Shown here in pieces: positions 9,992-21,999 of a stretch of DNA of 64,000 nucleotides. Origin of the DNA: Haematococcus lacustris (Eukaryota; Chlorophyta; Chlorophyceae; Chlamydomonadales; Haematococcaceae); the NCBI GenBank assembly GCA_030144725.1, contig JASKMD010000002.1, positions 3,799,086 through 3,863,085 of the forward strand. Direction: 5' to 3'. Each line of letters starts with the position of its first letter. The first letter of the stretch is position 1. The notes under the pieces were generated by a model. That model saw nothing but the letters and a program-made list of their open reading frames with translations. It did not search any database and had not been told where the DNA came from. The position numbers and the translations under genes were made by a program.

Positions 9992-12540
9992 GGTGGCACA
10001 GCAGTGCGCGGCCTCCAAGTCCATCTACCAAATGGCTTTCGTGCAACCCTCCGCTCCTCTGGCGCAAGCCATGGCCTTGGCTGTCAACCGCTTTGTGGCA
10101 GCCTCAGACCTGCCGCAGGAGCGCAGCCCCAACAGCAACCGCCTCTACCCTAGCAAGGCCATCTGCGTGATGCCCCGGGGGGAGGGAGGGGTGGGGCTTC
10201 CCGACCTGGGGGTCACGAGCACGGCCATGCTGGCAAAGTTGCTGGCCCAGCTCTGGTCGCCCCGGGTTCGTCCCTGGCAGCCTCTGACCAGACTGGCAGA
10301 CCCCTCCCACGGCCTCAGCACCTGGGTCATCACCGACCCCACCGCCCCCCCCTCGCGAGGCATCAGCCCGCGGCTGCAAGCTCACGTAGCGGCCCTGGCT
10401 GAGCTCAAGCTGTTCCGTGCGGTGCCCCCCGCTAGCCAGTCCTTCTCCTCGGTGCTGCAGAGCCGCTGTGGTACAACGCGCAAGTCCGCATGAACCCAGC
10501 ACCTAGGGAGGCAGCAGCTGAGCAGGGCTGGACCCACGTCCGCCACGTAAGGGAGGCCCTCCACAGCCCCCAGCTGGAGGAGGAGGCCCGTTGGGCTGCT
10601 GACCTGGTCAGGGCTTGCCTCCCCGAGCCCTGGCAGGGCATGGTGGACAGCCTGCAGCCTCCACAGCCGGACTGGGAGTGCCTGAGGGTTGCTCCTGGGG
10701 TGGAGTTTGGGATGCGGCGCACCCCCATGCTCCAGCCCTCCCACTGGGTGGGCCCCAACGGCCGCCTCTACCCACTGGAACCCACAGGGCAGGGGCCCCT
10801 AGGGGATTTCTGGGCGGAGGAGGGGGCGGCCTGGGAGCCAGCAGCGGTGGCCCGGCTCAACAAGCCCAGCTACAGGCTGACCCCGGAGGAGCGAGCCACC
10901 CACCTCCGCCCTCTACCTGCCCAGCGTCACGTGGCGCAGGAGCAGGCTCAGGGGCAGGAGCAAGGAGGAGCCAGGGCGGTTGGCAGGGAGGGGGGTGGGC
11001 AAGGGGGCGGGGCGGGGGCGAGGGGGGAGGGCGTAGGGGAGCAGGGGGCGGGGCGGGAGGGCAGGCTGCAACCCAGCTGACGAGGGGCCTGGCACCTGGC
11101 CTAAGGAGGAGTGGCTCTTGGGACCCTAGGCTCACCAGCAGCTGGACCCTCAGGTGTGGGGCATGGGCACCACCACCCTGCTTGACCTCTCTGTCAAGTA
11201 TGCTAGGGTGCGCCTCCACCAGCTCCATCGCGTCAGTGCCGACCCCCTCTACCCACCCAGTGGGGGCCTGCGGCCTGCGCTGTGGGGTGTGCGCCCCCCC
11301 CCGGGCAGCGGGCGAACCGGAGGTGGCAGCGGTGGCTGATGGAGCCCTGGGGGAGCTGGAGCTCAAGTGGGAGGCAAGCGTTCAGCAGGTGGCAGACCAG
11401 GGGGCAGCGGGGGAGCGGGAGCAGCAAGGCAGGGATGTGGAGGAGCGGCTCCCCGAGGAGATGCAGGGCAGCCAACCGCCTCGCTGGCTTGACACCTCCG
11501 CCAGGGGGCACCAACGTCCCTCGCCGCAGATGAGGGCGGCCCAGCAGGCTGAGCGGCAGCTGGAGGCCCAACAGCGGCGTGGGGCAGGCGGCCAGTTGCT
11601 CCGCTCGCCCTTTGGGCCGACACCGTGGACCAGCTGGCTGTAAGTGTTCAGGCCGGCCACCGTGTGTTGAGGTGTGGAAGGAACTGCTAGACCCCACCCT
11701 TCGCCGGGAGCATGTCATCGTGGCCCGGCGGGTGCGTCACGCCAGCATCATGGTGGGGGCCTTGTGGGGCCACATCCTCAAGGGTACGGCTGCCCCGGGC
11801 TCGTCCGTCTGCCGCTTCTGCCAGCCGGGGCACCTGGAGACTCTAACTCACGCCTTCCTGACCTGCCCCGCCGTGGTCCCAGCCTGGGAGTGGGTGCTGG
11901 ACGTGTACGGCCGCCTCACAGGCACCCGCCCCCCCTCGGGCGACGCCATGCTGCTCCTCAGTGGGCGCCCCACCCGCGGCGAGGCCCCCCGCTTCCAGCA
12001 CCCTGACTGCCTGCTGTGGCTGCGGCTGCGCGTGGCCTGTTTGGGCGCAATGTGGCGCCTCCGCAGCTCAGGAGCCGCCAAAGCCCTGCAGCCACAGCAG
12101 GTGGCGAGGCGGTCGTGGAGGAGGTCATCTCCACCCTCACCACGGCCGTCAAGCGTGACTGGCATCGGGTGGGGAGGAACATCCGCGCGGCCCTTTGCGG
12201 CGCTGTGCCCTCCACCTGGTTCAAGGGAAAGGACCCGGAGCTGGACGCTGCTCACTTCGACCAGCTGTGGCCCGAGGCGTCGGGGGGCTAGTTTGCCAAG
12301 CAGCCTAGGAGGGAGCGGAGGGGAGGGCAGGAGGGGGCAGAGGGGAGGGTTGGGGCAGGAGGAGTGGAGGAGGAGAGGGCAGCAGGGAGGCCTAGGCAGG
12401 GGGAGGGCAGGGCGCAGGTGTGTGGGCCGCTGTGTTTTTGGATGGGGTGCTTGGGGATCGTGTATGGGGGAACCTTGTTTGATGTAGTCTTCTCTTTTCT
12501 TCTTTCCTTTAGTCTCACTCTCTCTCTTGTAATGCTCCTT
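9992..12540 (+). mobile_element. LINE-P unit 3, 5'-truncated, type A 3' UTR
   Basis: The truncation point (GGTGGCACAGCAG) is about 400 bp further 5' than in unit 1, so units 1 and 3 have independent 5' ends. ORF2 fragments are collinear with unit 1, with the same shared frameshifts (C9 run at 11294-11302, TAG at 12289). The copy has private substitutions, for example RPFAAL-type changes near 12187. Confidence 0.85.
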
Positions 12541-14162
12541 GAAGTTGAAGTTGAGGTGCTCACTGCCACCAGCGGGGCCGCCGTCGGTGGGGCGGCGGCG
12601 GCCATGATGGCAGCCTCCCTCCCTTGGCGGCCCCAAGGCCATAACCTCCTGGGGCGGGTGCAGGTGGCACAGCAGTGCGCGGCCTCCAAGTCCATCTACC
12701 AAATGGCTTTCGTGCAACCCTCCGCTCCTCTTGCGCAAGCCATGGCCTTGGCTGTCAACCGCTTTGTGGCAGCCTCAGACCTGCCGCAGGAGCGCAGCCC
12801 CAACAGCAGCCGCCTCTACCCTAGCAAGGCCATCTGCGTGATGCCCCGGGGGGAGGGAGGGGTGGGGCTTCCCGACCTGGGGGTCACCAGCACGGCCATG
12901 CTGGCAAAGTTGCTGGCCCAGCTCTGGTCGCCCCGGGTTCGTCCCTGGCAGCCTCTGACCAGACTGGAAGACCCCTCCCACGGCCTCAGCACCTGGGTCA
13001 TCACCGACCCCACCGCCCCCCCCTCGCGAGGCATCAGCCCGCGGCTGCAAGCTCACGTAGCGGCCCTGGCTGAGCTCAAGCTGTTCCGTGCGGTGCCCCC
13101 CGCTAGCCAGTCCTTCTCCTCGGTGCTGCAGAGCCGCTGTGGTACAACGCGCAAGTCCGCATGAACCCAGTACCTAGGGAGGCAGCAGCTGAGCAGGGCT
13201 GACCCACGTCCGCCACGTAAGGGAGGCCCTCCACAGCCCCCAGCTGGAGGAGGAGGCCCGTTGGGCTGCTGACTTGGTTAGGGCTTGCCTCCCCGAGCCC
13301 TGGCAGGGCATGGTGGACCGCCTGCAGCCTCCACAGCCGGAGTGGGAGTGCCTGAGGGTTGCTCCTGGGGTGGAGTTTAGGATGCGGCGCACCCCCATGC
13401 TCCAGCCCTCCCACTGGGTGGGCCCCAACGGCCGCCTCTACCCACTGGACCCCACAGGGCAGGGGCCCCTAGGGGATTTCTGGGCGGAGGAGGGGGCGGC
13501 CTGGGAGCCAGCAGCGGTGGCCCGGCTCAACAAGCCCAGCTACAGGCTGACCCCGGAGGAGCGAGCCACCCACCTCCGCCCTCTCCCTGCCCAGCGTCAC
13601 GTGGCGCAGGAGCAGGCTCAGGGGCAGGAGCAAGGAGGAGCCAGGGCGGTTGGCAGGGAGGGGGGTGGGCAAGGGGGCGGGGCGGGGGCAGGGGGCGAGG
13701 GCGTAGGGGAGCAGGGGGCGGGGCGGGAGGGCAGGCTGCAACCCAGCTGACGAGGGGCCTGGCACCTGGCCTAAGGAGGAGTGGCTCTTGGGCCCTTGGG
13801 CTCACCTGCAGCTGGTCCCTCAGGTGTGGGGCATGGGCACCACCACCCTGCTAGACCTCTCTGTCAAGTATGCCAGGGTGCGCCTCCACCAGCTCCATCG
13901 CGTCAGTGCCGGCCCCCTCTACCCACCCAGTGAGGGCCTGTGGCCTGCGCTGTGGGGTGTGCGCCCCCCCCCGGGCAGCGGGCGAACCGGAGGTGGCAGC
14001 GGTGGCTGATGGAGCCCTGGGGGAGCTGGAGCTCAAGTGGGAGGCAAGCGTTCAGCAGGTGGCAGACCAGGGGGCAGCGGGGGAGCGGGAGCCGCAAGGC
14101 AGGGATGTGGAGGAGCGGCTCCCCGAGGAGGTGCAGGGCAGCCAAGCGCCTCGCTGGCTTGA
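12541..14162 (+). mobile_element. LINE-P unit 4, left part (interrupted by Dualen B)
   Basis: The unit starts at the same GAAGTTGAAGTTGAGG junction as unit 2. It carries a private one-base deletion at about 13200 that breaks the EQGWTHVRHV frame. It stops inside the GSQAPRWL module at CGCTGGCTTGA (14152-14162), the left copy of the target duplication of element B. The right part resumes at 47339. Removing element B plus one 11-bp copy (33,187 bp) rejoins both halves in the same frame. Confidence 0.9.
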
Positions 14163-14274
14163 AGAAGAAGAAGAAGACTACTCCGGCGTGGAGCCGGCGT
14201 GCATTAAGGAAGGAGCTTCCGCCTAGGGCGCGGCCTGCTCCCACCACCTACCCTGGGTGATGGAGAGACCCTTC
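14163..14274 (-). promoter_or_regulatory. 3' UTR, terminal hairpin and (TTC)n tail of element B
   Basis: Read on the minus strand, a short 3' UTR ends with the hairpin CCGGC-TCCAC-GCCGG (14180-14194), GAGTAGTC and TTC repeats. The hairpin corresponds to the one in element A but with a changed, still paired, closing base pair. Confidence 0.75.
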
Positions 14275-14795
14275 CTAGCCCCAATCCCCTTTCCCTACTC
14301 TGAGTCTGTAGCTTGTTTTGGCGATGCTATGTGAGCTTATCACTGCGTGCCGGGTGAGCTTGTTAAGTAGTTTGATGGTGTTAGTGTGTGTTACACCCAA
14401 CTCTCTCATATGTTGCTTGGTGTGTGCTTCGTATGTAATGCCGCCTATGCCAAGTAGGATAGGTCGGATGGTAACGGTGTTGCCAGCTTCCCGGATGGCC
14501 GTGGCGAGGGCTGCGTGTTGTGTGCTGGCTTTTTCTAGTTGTTCGGTCCATCGAGAGTCGGCGCAATATTTAATCTCCAATATAGTGACGTGCTTGTTGG
14601 ACTCGTCCTTATCCCTGTTTCTTTTGTTGCTTTTGGTGCTGACCATGATGATATCAGGGCGGGTTGTCGTATTGTGTGCTGTTGGCAGGCCTATGGCTGC
14701 AAGGGTGTCGCTTAAGATGGTGTTAGGGAGATCCATGTCGTTTTGCTCGCCGCGTGCGTGGCTACCGATGTCAGTGTATGTAATGCACCCTCCTT
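14275..14795 (-). pseudogene. Element B C terminus: restriction-like endonuclease (RLE)
   Basis: This is the PD-(D/E)xK nuclease domain of a Dualen polyprotein. The motif is visible as TTRPDIIMV followed by ILEIKYCADSRW, matching RPD ... EIK of element A, and then GIGGITYEAHT and LLNKLTRHAV. It is cut off from the CCHC region by the CACTA-like insertion. KGSQ (20773 side) and GGCIT (14793 side) rejoin in frame when the insert and one TT are removed. Confidence 0.85.
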
Positions 14796-14820
14796 CACTC
14801 GTGCAAATTAAGGCCTGGCT
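14796..14820 (+). repeat. Left terminal inverted repeat of the CACTA-like element
   Basis: CACTCGTGCAAATTAAGGCC and following bases match the reverse complement of 20748-20772 with about four mismatches in the first 20. Confidence 0.8.
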
Positions 14821-15108
14821 GGCTTGAAAAACCTGAGAGTTGAGGTCTGAAACTTGGTATGTGGGCTGCTGTGACCTAGAGGATGACAAGACTCTCTTGG
14901 GCCAAAGTGTAATTTTCACTCGGTGTCGAGTTGCTGGGCCAGGTGTGGGGCTGTGACCCTGATTTTGGCTAAGGGAGTTGGCAGCGTGTGACCAAAGTGA
15001 CTTTCCATGAAATGTGAGTATGAGAGGTTGTAAATGGTGGTTACAGCTGCCCAACTTAGTAGGTGGCATGCAAAAAGTCCCAGCCAGTGATGAGCTATGG
15101 CCCGTGTC

Positions 15109-15132
15109 CTAGGACCCTGTACAGGGTCCTAG
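15109..15132. repeat. Perfect 24-bp palindrome
   Basis: The core AGGACCCTGTACAGGGTCCT is extended by CT and AG on the outside. The same palindrome recurs at about 15299-15318 and at 20581-20600, at the outer ends of both subterminal arrays. It is a candidate dimeric binding site for the transposase. Confidence 0.9.
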
Positions 15133-15296
15133 AGTCACCATGGTCGTAGGACCCTGTAGAGGGTCCTGTGTACCCTATGAGTGTAGATGTTTTAATCATT
15201 CCTTGCATCCCTATGTGATAGAACCATGTTAGGATTCCTCCATAGCTTGTGGTTGGTCCTGTTGACCCCGTTTGGATACTTTTGACCATGTGTGCC

Positions 15297-16760
15297 AGGA
15301 CCCTGTACAGGGTCCTACGATGAGTGCCTTTCCTCACAGGGTCCTGGTACCACACCACAGGGTTCTGGCTCACAGGGTCCTGGCCCCTCACTACAGGGTT
15401 CTGGCACCACAGGGTCCTGGTACCACACCACAGGGTCCTGCTGCACACCTACAGGGTCCTGGCACCTGACCACAGGGTTCTGGCACCACAGGGTCCTGGC
15501 ACCACACCACAGGGTTCTGGCACCACAGGGTCCTGGCACCACACCACAGGGTCCTGCTGCACACCTACAGGGTCCTGGCCTACAGGGTCCTGGCACCTCA
15601 CCACAGGGTCCTGGCACCACAGGGTCCTGGCACCTCACCACAGGGTCCTGCTGCACACTTACAGGGTCCTGGCCAACAGGGTCTTGGTACCACATGACAG
15701 GGTCCTGGAACCACAGGGTCCTGGTCCCTCACCACAGGGTCCTGGCCCACAGGGTCCTGGCACCACACCAAAGGGTCCTGGCCTACAGGGTCCTGGCACC
15801 ACACCACAGGGTCCTGCTGCACACCTACAGGGTCCTGGTCCCTCACCACAGGGTCCTGGCCCACAGGGTCCTGGCACCACACCACAGGGTCCTGGCAACT
15901 CACTACAGGGTCCTGCTGCACGCCTACAGGGTCCTGCCGCACGCCTACAGGGTCCTACGACTAGTGTCAACAGGGTTCTGCCGCACGTCTACAGGGTCCT
16001 GCGACTCTTTCTCACAGGGTCCTGCCGCACGGCTTCAGGGTCCTGTGACATTCGCCCACTGGGTCCTGCCGCACGCTTACAGGGTCCTACGACACACGTC
16101 TACAGGGTCCTGCCGCACGCCTACAGGGTCCTGCGACATGAGTCAACAGGGTTCTGCCGCACGCCTACAGGGTCCTGTGACACACGTCTACAGGGTTCTG
16201 CCGCACGGCTACAGGGTTCTGCGACTCACGTCTACAGGGTTCTGACGCACGCCTACAGGGTCCTGTTACCCACGTCTACAGGGTTCTGCCGCACGGCCAC
16301 AGGGTTCTGCGCCACACGACTACAGGGTTCTGCCGCACTGCTACAGGGTCCTGCGACACACTTCTACAGGGTTCTGCCGCACGGCCACAGGGTCCTGCGA
16401 CATTTGTCTACAGGGTTCTGCCGCACGGCTACAGGGTCCTGCGACATGAGTCTACAGGGTTCTGCCGCACGGCTACAGGGTTCTGCGCCTCACGTCTACA
16501 GGGTTCTGCCGCACGGCTACAGGGTTCTGCGACACACGTCTACAGGGTTCTGCCGCACGGCTACAGGGTCCTGTGACATTTGTCTACAGGGTTCTGCCGC
16601 ACGCCTACAGGGTCCTGTGACATGAGTCTACAGGGTTCTGCCGCACGGCTACAGGGTTCTGCGACTCACGTCTACAGGGTTCTGACGCACGCCTACAGGG
16701 TCCTGTTACCCACGTCTACAGGGTTCTGCCGCACGGCCACAGGGTTCTGCGACATTTGTG
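15297..16760 (+). repeat. Left subterminal minisatellite array
   Basis: About 70 copies of a 20-23 bp unit built on ACAGGGTYCTG. The outer half uses the form CACAGGGTCCTGGCACCA. The inner half alternates CTACAGGGTTCTGCCGCACGG with CTACAGGGTCCTGCGACACACGT, a higher-order unit of about 44 bp. Open frames in all phases here result from the repeat. Confidence 0.93.
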
Positions 16761-16805
16761 ATTGTGTGCATGTAGAGCCACCTTGACCAGGGGCATGGGC
16801 CATAG

Positions 16806-19181
16806 CGCCCTCAAGATGTGCTACAACTGCAACATCAGCAAGCCCCCAACCCCCCCACAGAGAAGGCGCCCCTTGGCTACGACGCGCCTACGCTGCAGAC
16901 CCTACCAGGCTCCAACCGGGAGGTATGAAACACTTGACACACTCGACAGCATGTGCTATTGAAATCAGACACGAGGATCCCTAGGCACACACCATCCTTG
17001 CTTGCTGTGGCGGTCTGCAGGAGTATGTGCTCATCTATGACGTGCGCATGAAGTTCACCCACGAGCAGATCATGAGCCGTGGCGCCCCCTTCATCCATGG
17101 GTGGTCTCAAGGCGAACCTAGGGTGGTGGGCTGCCACGCCCAGCCCCTCCTGCCCCTGCTGCTGCAACACCTGGACGCCCGGCTCGCCCACCTGGTGCCT
17201 GTGTACCACAGCTTCATGTATGGCTTGCTCAAGCACCAGCTGGAGTGGTTCATGAGTGCAGATGGCCTTCACATTGACGTGCGGCGTGAGATAGTGAAGC
17301 GTGGAGCAGCCATTCAATCCCCATCTGACTTGGGACGGGACCTGGGAGACCTTGCCAACCGCACGTAAGCCATAAGCATGTTGTGCAGTATGTCATGATC
17401 AAATCACAACTGAATAACAAGGATGATGACAATGCAAGGTGAATGTCATGACACGCTTATGATTGCACTGGTGCTGCAATGCCCATGTCACCATGCAGTG
17501 GATGGCGCATGGAGGACTACAAGCACTGGTATGTGCACTTCTCACCCATCGTGTTGCGGGGCAACCTTTTGCCAGAGCCCTACCGTGGGTTGTGGACAGC
17601 CTTGGAGGGCGCTTGCCTGCACTACTTGACACCAGGTATTTTACAAACCAACATTTACAGGCACGGTCCCACTGCATGATGACTAACTCATACCAAACTT
17701 AGTGTATTTGTCTGCCCAATTCAGGCTCGGAGAACAGCGCCACACCTGCGGGGATGGCGGCAGGCTATGCACATCTGAAGACCTATGCAGCCAGGTTGGA
17801 GCGCTGCCGCCGTGATCCTCTGCTTCCAGCTGCGCATGGAGACAACAAGGACAAGCTGTCTGTGCCTACTGACCAAGTCTGCCCTAACCTCCACACAACG
17901 GCCTGCATGTGAGAGGTTTAGCAGAAGCATGCAGGCCAACCTTACCAATCAACAATGCATGCATCTGCAGGCACACCATGCTAAGCATATTATCATGGCT
18001 GAGGTGTGCACAGGCTGTACATGCAAGAGAGCAATGTGGGCAGGACATACCTGTTTGGCGAGCTCTGGATCGAGCGTGACCTGCATGACTTGAAGTCCAT
18101 CACCACCAGCGGCATTCCTGGAGCCCAGCTGGATGCCCACATTGCCATGCGGGTGGCCGGGCATAACGCCAGCAAGAGGCTGCTTGACCGGGCTGAGCCG
18201 GAGGCACAGCAGGACTACAAGGCCCGCCTGAAGGATGAGCTGACACGGGACGGGCAGCAGGCCCTGCTGCTGGGAGCGGGCAGTGCAGAGTGCCCACTGC
18301 AGAACAGCCCGGGTGCCATGATGAGGGGCTGCATGAAGGCAGTCCAGGATCTGCAGAAAAGCGACGAGGCCACCCCATGGCGCCCATGGCACGTCAAGCA
18401 GGTGTTCGGTGAGGCCCTAAATGCAAGGGAGGCAGTGGAGGAGGCCAAGGAGGCTCCACGGGTCGCTGCACCCCCGTATCCAGTGCGGTACTACCAGCGA
18501 GCAGACTGCAATGGCACCATTGTGTTCAGCAGTGTGTACAAACGCCCCTCAACCCGCAACAACACCTGGGTCAGCATCCCGTTCAGGCTCGATGACGACA
18601 AGTGGGCCATTTGGGCTGGCCATGTGCAGTTCTGGGTTCGTTTGGAGCACCCCAAGCTGCCTGGGGTGTTCCTACGCCTAGCAGTCAGCCGCATCTACTT
18701 GACCCGCCCTACATCCCACCCCTCATGCTTGGCAGCAACTGGTCAGGCAGTTCCCAGGCCACAGCAAGCAGCAGGAGCTGGAGCAGCGGCTAACGCAGGA
18801 GGTCAGGGGGGGGGAGAGCCACCAGGAGACGGAGATGCAGAAGGGGCTGCTGGGCCCAGCGGGATAGGTGGGCCACAGCAGCACAGGTCAGCAAAGCGTG
18901 GCGTGGAGCAGGCAGCAGCGGAGGCAGCCAGCACCGGTGGCACCAGGAAGTCCCAGAGGCTTGCAGCCGGTGCATCACAGCGGCAGGCTGACCCCCTTCC
19001 ACCTGTTGAGGACCGCCCGCATCAGTCAGCCATGGGCAGCATGCACCAGGGCTATGGAGATCAGCATTGGTATTTGTTTGATGCCACCAAGATCTTCACA
19101 GTCTTTGTGACCAGCTTTGAGGACGGGGAGGGCTACGGCCGTATGTTCTTTGTGCCAGCGCACAGCCTCAGCCGCAGCTAG
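16806..19181 (+). pseudogene. Spliced DDE-type transposase, N-terminally incomplete
   Basis: My model joins 16806-16922, 17021-17364, 17499-17635, 17725-17908 and 18014-19181. Every intron is GT-AG and the joined frame is continuous. Recognisable pieces are YHSFMYGLLKHQLEWFM (DxxH-type region, aspartate not evident), MEDYKHWYVHFSPIVLRGNL and LPEPYRGLWTALEGACLHYL. CPNLHTTACM-LYMQESNVGRTYLFGELWIERDL matches the N-H ... ER block of CACTA/Plavaka-type transposases. The C terminus contains a basic region and ends FFVPAHSLSRS. The catalytic N-terminal part is missing because the left array abuts the first exon, so the element is probably non-autonomous. Family is assigned from pattern recognition only. 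Confidence 0.68.
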
Positions 19182-19349
19182 TCATAAATCAATCACGGCG
19201 CTGCACCTAGTAAGAACGGATGACAGAATAGATGCTCGTAATGCTGTTCCTGTTCTGTGGTTGCCGGGGCTGCGTCACTGTCATGTTGCTGCTGCAGCCA
19301 CAGTCACACCTTCAGCAACTAGTGATAGAATGCCTTAGCTACCTAGCGG

Positions 19350-20625
19350 TGTGACCTGTATGACCCTGTAGGCGTGCGGCAGGACCCTGTAGACGTTAGT
19401 CGCAGGACCCTGCAGCTGTGCGGCAGAACCCTGTAGACTAATAACCAGGACCCTGTAGGCGTGCGGCAGAACCCTGTAGACGTGTGTCACAGGACCCTGT
19501 AGGCGAGCGGCAGAACCCTGTAGACTCATGTCGCAGGACCCTGTAGCCGTGCGGCAGAACCCTGTAGTCGTGTGTCGCAGAACCCTGTAGCCGTGCGGCA
19601 GAACCCTGTAGACGTGTGCAGCAGGACCCTGTAGCCGTGCGGCAGAACCCTGTAGTCGTGTGGCGCAGGACCCTGTAGCCGTGCGGCAGAACCCTGTAGT
19701 CGTGTGTCGCAGGACCCTGTGGCCGTGCGGCAGAACCCTGTAAACAAATGTCGCAGAACCCTGTAGCCGTGCGGCAGAACCCTGTAGACGTGTGCAGCAG
19801 GACCCTGTAGGCGTGCGGCAGAACCCTGTAGACTCATGTCGCAGGACCCTGTAGCCGTGCGGCAGAACCCTGTAGTCGTGTGGCGCAGAACCCTGTGGCC
19901 GTGCGGCAGAACCCTGTAAACAAATGTCGCAGGACCCTGTAGGCGTGCGGCAGAACCCTGTAGACGTGTGCAGCAGGACCCTGTAGCCGTGCGGCAGAAC
20001 CCTGTAGTCGTGTGGCGCAGGACCCTTTAGGCGTGCGGCAGAACCCTGTAGACGTGTGGCGCAGAACCCTGTGGCCGTGCGGCAGAACCCTGTAAACAAA
20101 TGTCGCAGGACCCTGTAGGCATGCGGCAGAACCCTGTAGACGTGTGCAGCAGGACCCTGTAGCCGTGCGGCAGAACCCTGTAGTCGTGTGGCGCAGGACC
20201 CTGTAGGCGTGCGGCAGAACCCTGTAGACGTGTGGCGCAGAACCCTGTAGGCGTGCGGCAGAACCCTGTAGACTTATGTCGCAGGACCCTGTAGGCGTGC
20301 GGCAGAACCCTGTAGTCGTGTGTCACAGAACCCTGTAGCTGTGCGGCAGAACCCTGTAGTCGTGTGGCGCAGAACCCTGTGGCCGTGCGGCAGAACCCTG
20401 TAGCCAAACGTCGCAGGACCCTGTAGGCGTGCGGCAGAACCCTGTAGACGTGTGGCCCAGGACCCTGTAGCCGTGCGGCAGAACCCTGTAGACGCGGGTC
20501 ACAGGACCCTGTAGGCGTGCGGCAGAACCCTGTAGACGTGTGCAGCAGGACCCTGTAGCCGTGCGGCAGAACCCTGTGGCCTAGGACCCTGTACAGGGTC
20601 GGTAGGACCCTGTACAGGTTTGGGC
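19350..20625 (-). repeat. Right subterminal minisatellite array (inverted)
   Basis: The same repeat as the left array in the opposite orientation (GCGGCAGAACCCTGTAGNCG alternating with GCAGGACCCTGTAGCCG), roughly 58 copies. It ends outward with two palindromic AGGACCCTGTACAGG units at 20583-20620. Confidence 0.93.
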
Positions 20626-20772
20626 GATTTTTCAAATAGTTATAACGTCGCAGCAACTTGGAGTTTTTCAATGATTACAACGGCGATGAGTCGGCCTTTC
20701 CTGGGGCTATCTGCAGTATGCCTCCCGGGAAGAAATGACGTAGGCGACTTCCGGCCTTAATCGGCGCGAGTG
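20626..20772 (+). repeat. Right terminal region and TIR of the CACTA-like element
   Basis: Unique terminal sequence ending in CCGGCCTTAATCGGCGCGAGTG, the inverted partner of the left end. The TT at 20773 and the LINE codons for KAISKG follow. Confidence 0.8.
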
Positions 20773-21228
20773 TTGCGAGCCTTTACTGATCGCTTTAGTG
20801 ATGAGGCGTCCCGCCCCTTTGTGCCGCTCTTGTACTAAAGCTGCAGTGCGGGTGCATCCCGAGAGAAGGTGAGTAGCACTATCGGCCTCGCCGCAGAGCG
20901 GGCACCGATCGTCCGCGGCCTTCCCCCAGCGCATCGCCAATTTCTGGTTGTAGAGCCCGCCAGTGCGGTAGAGCAGTGCTGTTCTTTGGGCAGCGGTCGG
21001 GATGCCCGGGTCGAGCATTACTCGTTCACATGACCCTTTGGCGGCGACCCTGGCGATGTCTTGGGACATCTGGTAGTAGATGCTATCTTGGTTTGCGAGT
21101 CCCAGTTTGTGTTTGGCGCGCATATGTGTGCGTACACTGTGTCGGCAGTCCGGTAGCGGTATGGTGGTGCCAGTTTCGGTGGTTGCGCTCAGCCAGGTCT
21201 GTTGTTCGGTGTGCTCGTGCGGGGCCTG
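20773..21228 (-). pseudogene. Element B: CCHC knuckle between RNase H and RLE
   Basis: Minus-strand text includes KHKLGLANQDSIYYQMSQDI, TALLYRTGGLYNQKLAMRW and CPLCGEADSATHLLSGC (C-x2-C-x7-H-x4-C, the form preceding the nuclease in RLE-type LINEs). It ends at KAISKGSQ, where the CACTA-like element entered. The fold-back MITE separates it from RNase H. Confidence 0.85.
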
Positions 21229-21581
21229 AGTGTCACTCCTACAAATTAATCCCTGCGTCCGTCCCTGCGTGTTTACCAACCTTGTCCGATTGGGCTGAAA
21301 TTTTAATAGATGGTAGTTTGCAAAAAATAAAACATATTTTGCAAGAAAAATATTTTGAAAAAATCAACAGCTGTTGCGCTGTGGCCCGCAACCTATCCCT
21401 GCACTCATCCCTGCACTCTAGCCACAGGGCCACAGCGCAGCCGCCTTTGATTTTTAAAAAACATTTATTCTGAAAAATGTGTTTTATTTTCTGCAAACTA
21501 CCATCTATCAAAATTTCAGCCCGATTGGACAAGGTCGGTCAACACGCAGGGACGGACGCAGGGATTAATTTGTAGGAGTGT
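21229..21581. mobile_element. Fold-back MITE, 353 bp
   Basis: The two halves are near-complete inverted copies. The outer ends share CACTCCTACAAATTAATCCC continuing through CTGCGTCCGTCCCTGCGTG, and the inner arms share [17 protein letters not shown] and GGCCACAGCGCA text. GGGCCTG lies just outside both ends (21222-21228, 21582-21588), giving a 7-bp candidate target duplication. Element plus duplication is 360 bp, so the host frame is preserved. It encodes nothing recognisable. Confidence 0.85.
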
Positions 21582-21999
21582 GGGCCTGCTCCGGGTACAT
21601 AGCCGCGTGTTTGGCCAGGGTGTCTGCCGCTTCATTTCCGATGATGCCGGAATGTGCCCGGACTTTTCGTAGGTGTATAGTGTCGCGGCTGTTCATGATC
21701 AGGGTGGCGATGTCGGCCAAAATGTCCCTATGATGATGTGTGCGGAGCGACATTGGGTTGGCCAGTGCTCTCCGTATTTGGTATATGGAGCAGAGGCTGT
21801 CAGTGGCGATATGGGTTGCTCCCGATTTGATGGCCGCGTGGATAGCTGCGAGCTCCGCTCTGTTTATGATGCTGTGGTCGGGTAGGGCAATGGTGAGCCG
21901 CTCGTCATTCTCCGGTGTGTACACTCCCGCTCCCACTTTCCGCGACGGGGCGCGATCCGTTCCTTGCATGCAGCTGCCATCTGTGTACGTGACAGTCCT
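21582..21999 (-). pseudogene. Element B RNase H domain
   Basis: Residues read TVTYTDGSCMQ, INRAELAAIHAAI, ATDSLCSIYQIRRAL and KVRAHSGIIGNEAADTLAKHA. These carry the D ... E ... D ... D pattern of RNase HI. The domain is in the same frame as the RT ORF but separated from it by a TAG at 22000-22002. Confidence 0.88.

Larger units (their letters stand above)
14796..20772 (+). mobile_element. CACTA-like DNA transposon with giant subterminal repeat arrays
   Basis: The element is 5,977 bp with imperfect terminal inverted repeats (CACTCGTGCAAATTAAGGCC left, CACTCGCGCCGATTAAGGCC right). It is flanked by the dinucleotide TT (14794-14795, 20773-20774), which is the only duplication that restores the reading frame of the host LINE. 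CACT termini, a short target duplication, subterminal repeats in opposite orientation and a spliced transposase together suggest the CACTA/EnSpm group. The terminus reads CACTC rather than CACTA, so the family assignment is an inference. Confidence 0.82.

Noticed and set aside
15297..16760. Regularly spaced repeats as a CRISPR array
   Set aside because: The intervals are themselves repeat sequence, the period is only 20-23 bp, the array recurs inverted at 19350-20625, and the setting is a eukaryotic transposon.
14796..20772. Longer (8-bp) target duplication for the CACTA-like element
   Set aside because: The flanks match only at TT, and only the 2-bp duplication restores the KGSQGGC reading of the host protein.
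21239..21532. Open frames on both strands at 20976-21532 as small genes
   Set aside because: They lie in the fold-back MITE, whose two arms encode mirror copies of the same nonsense text.
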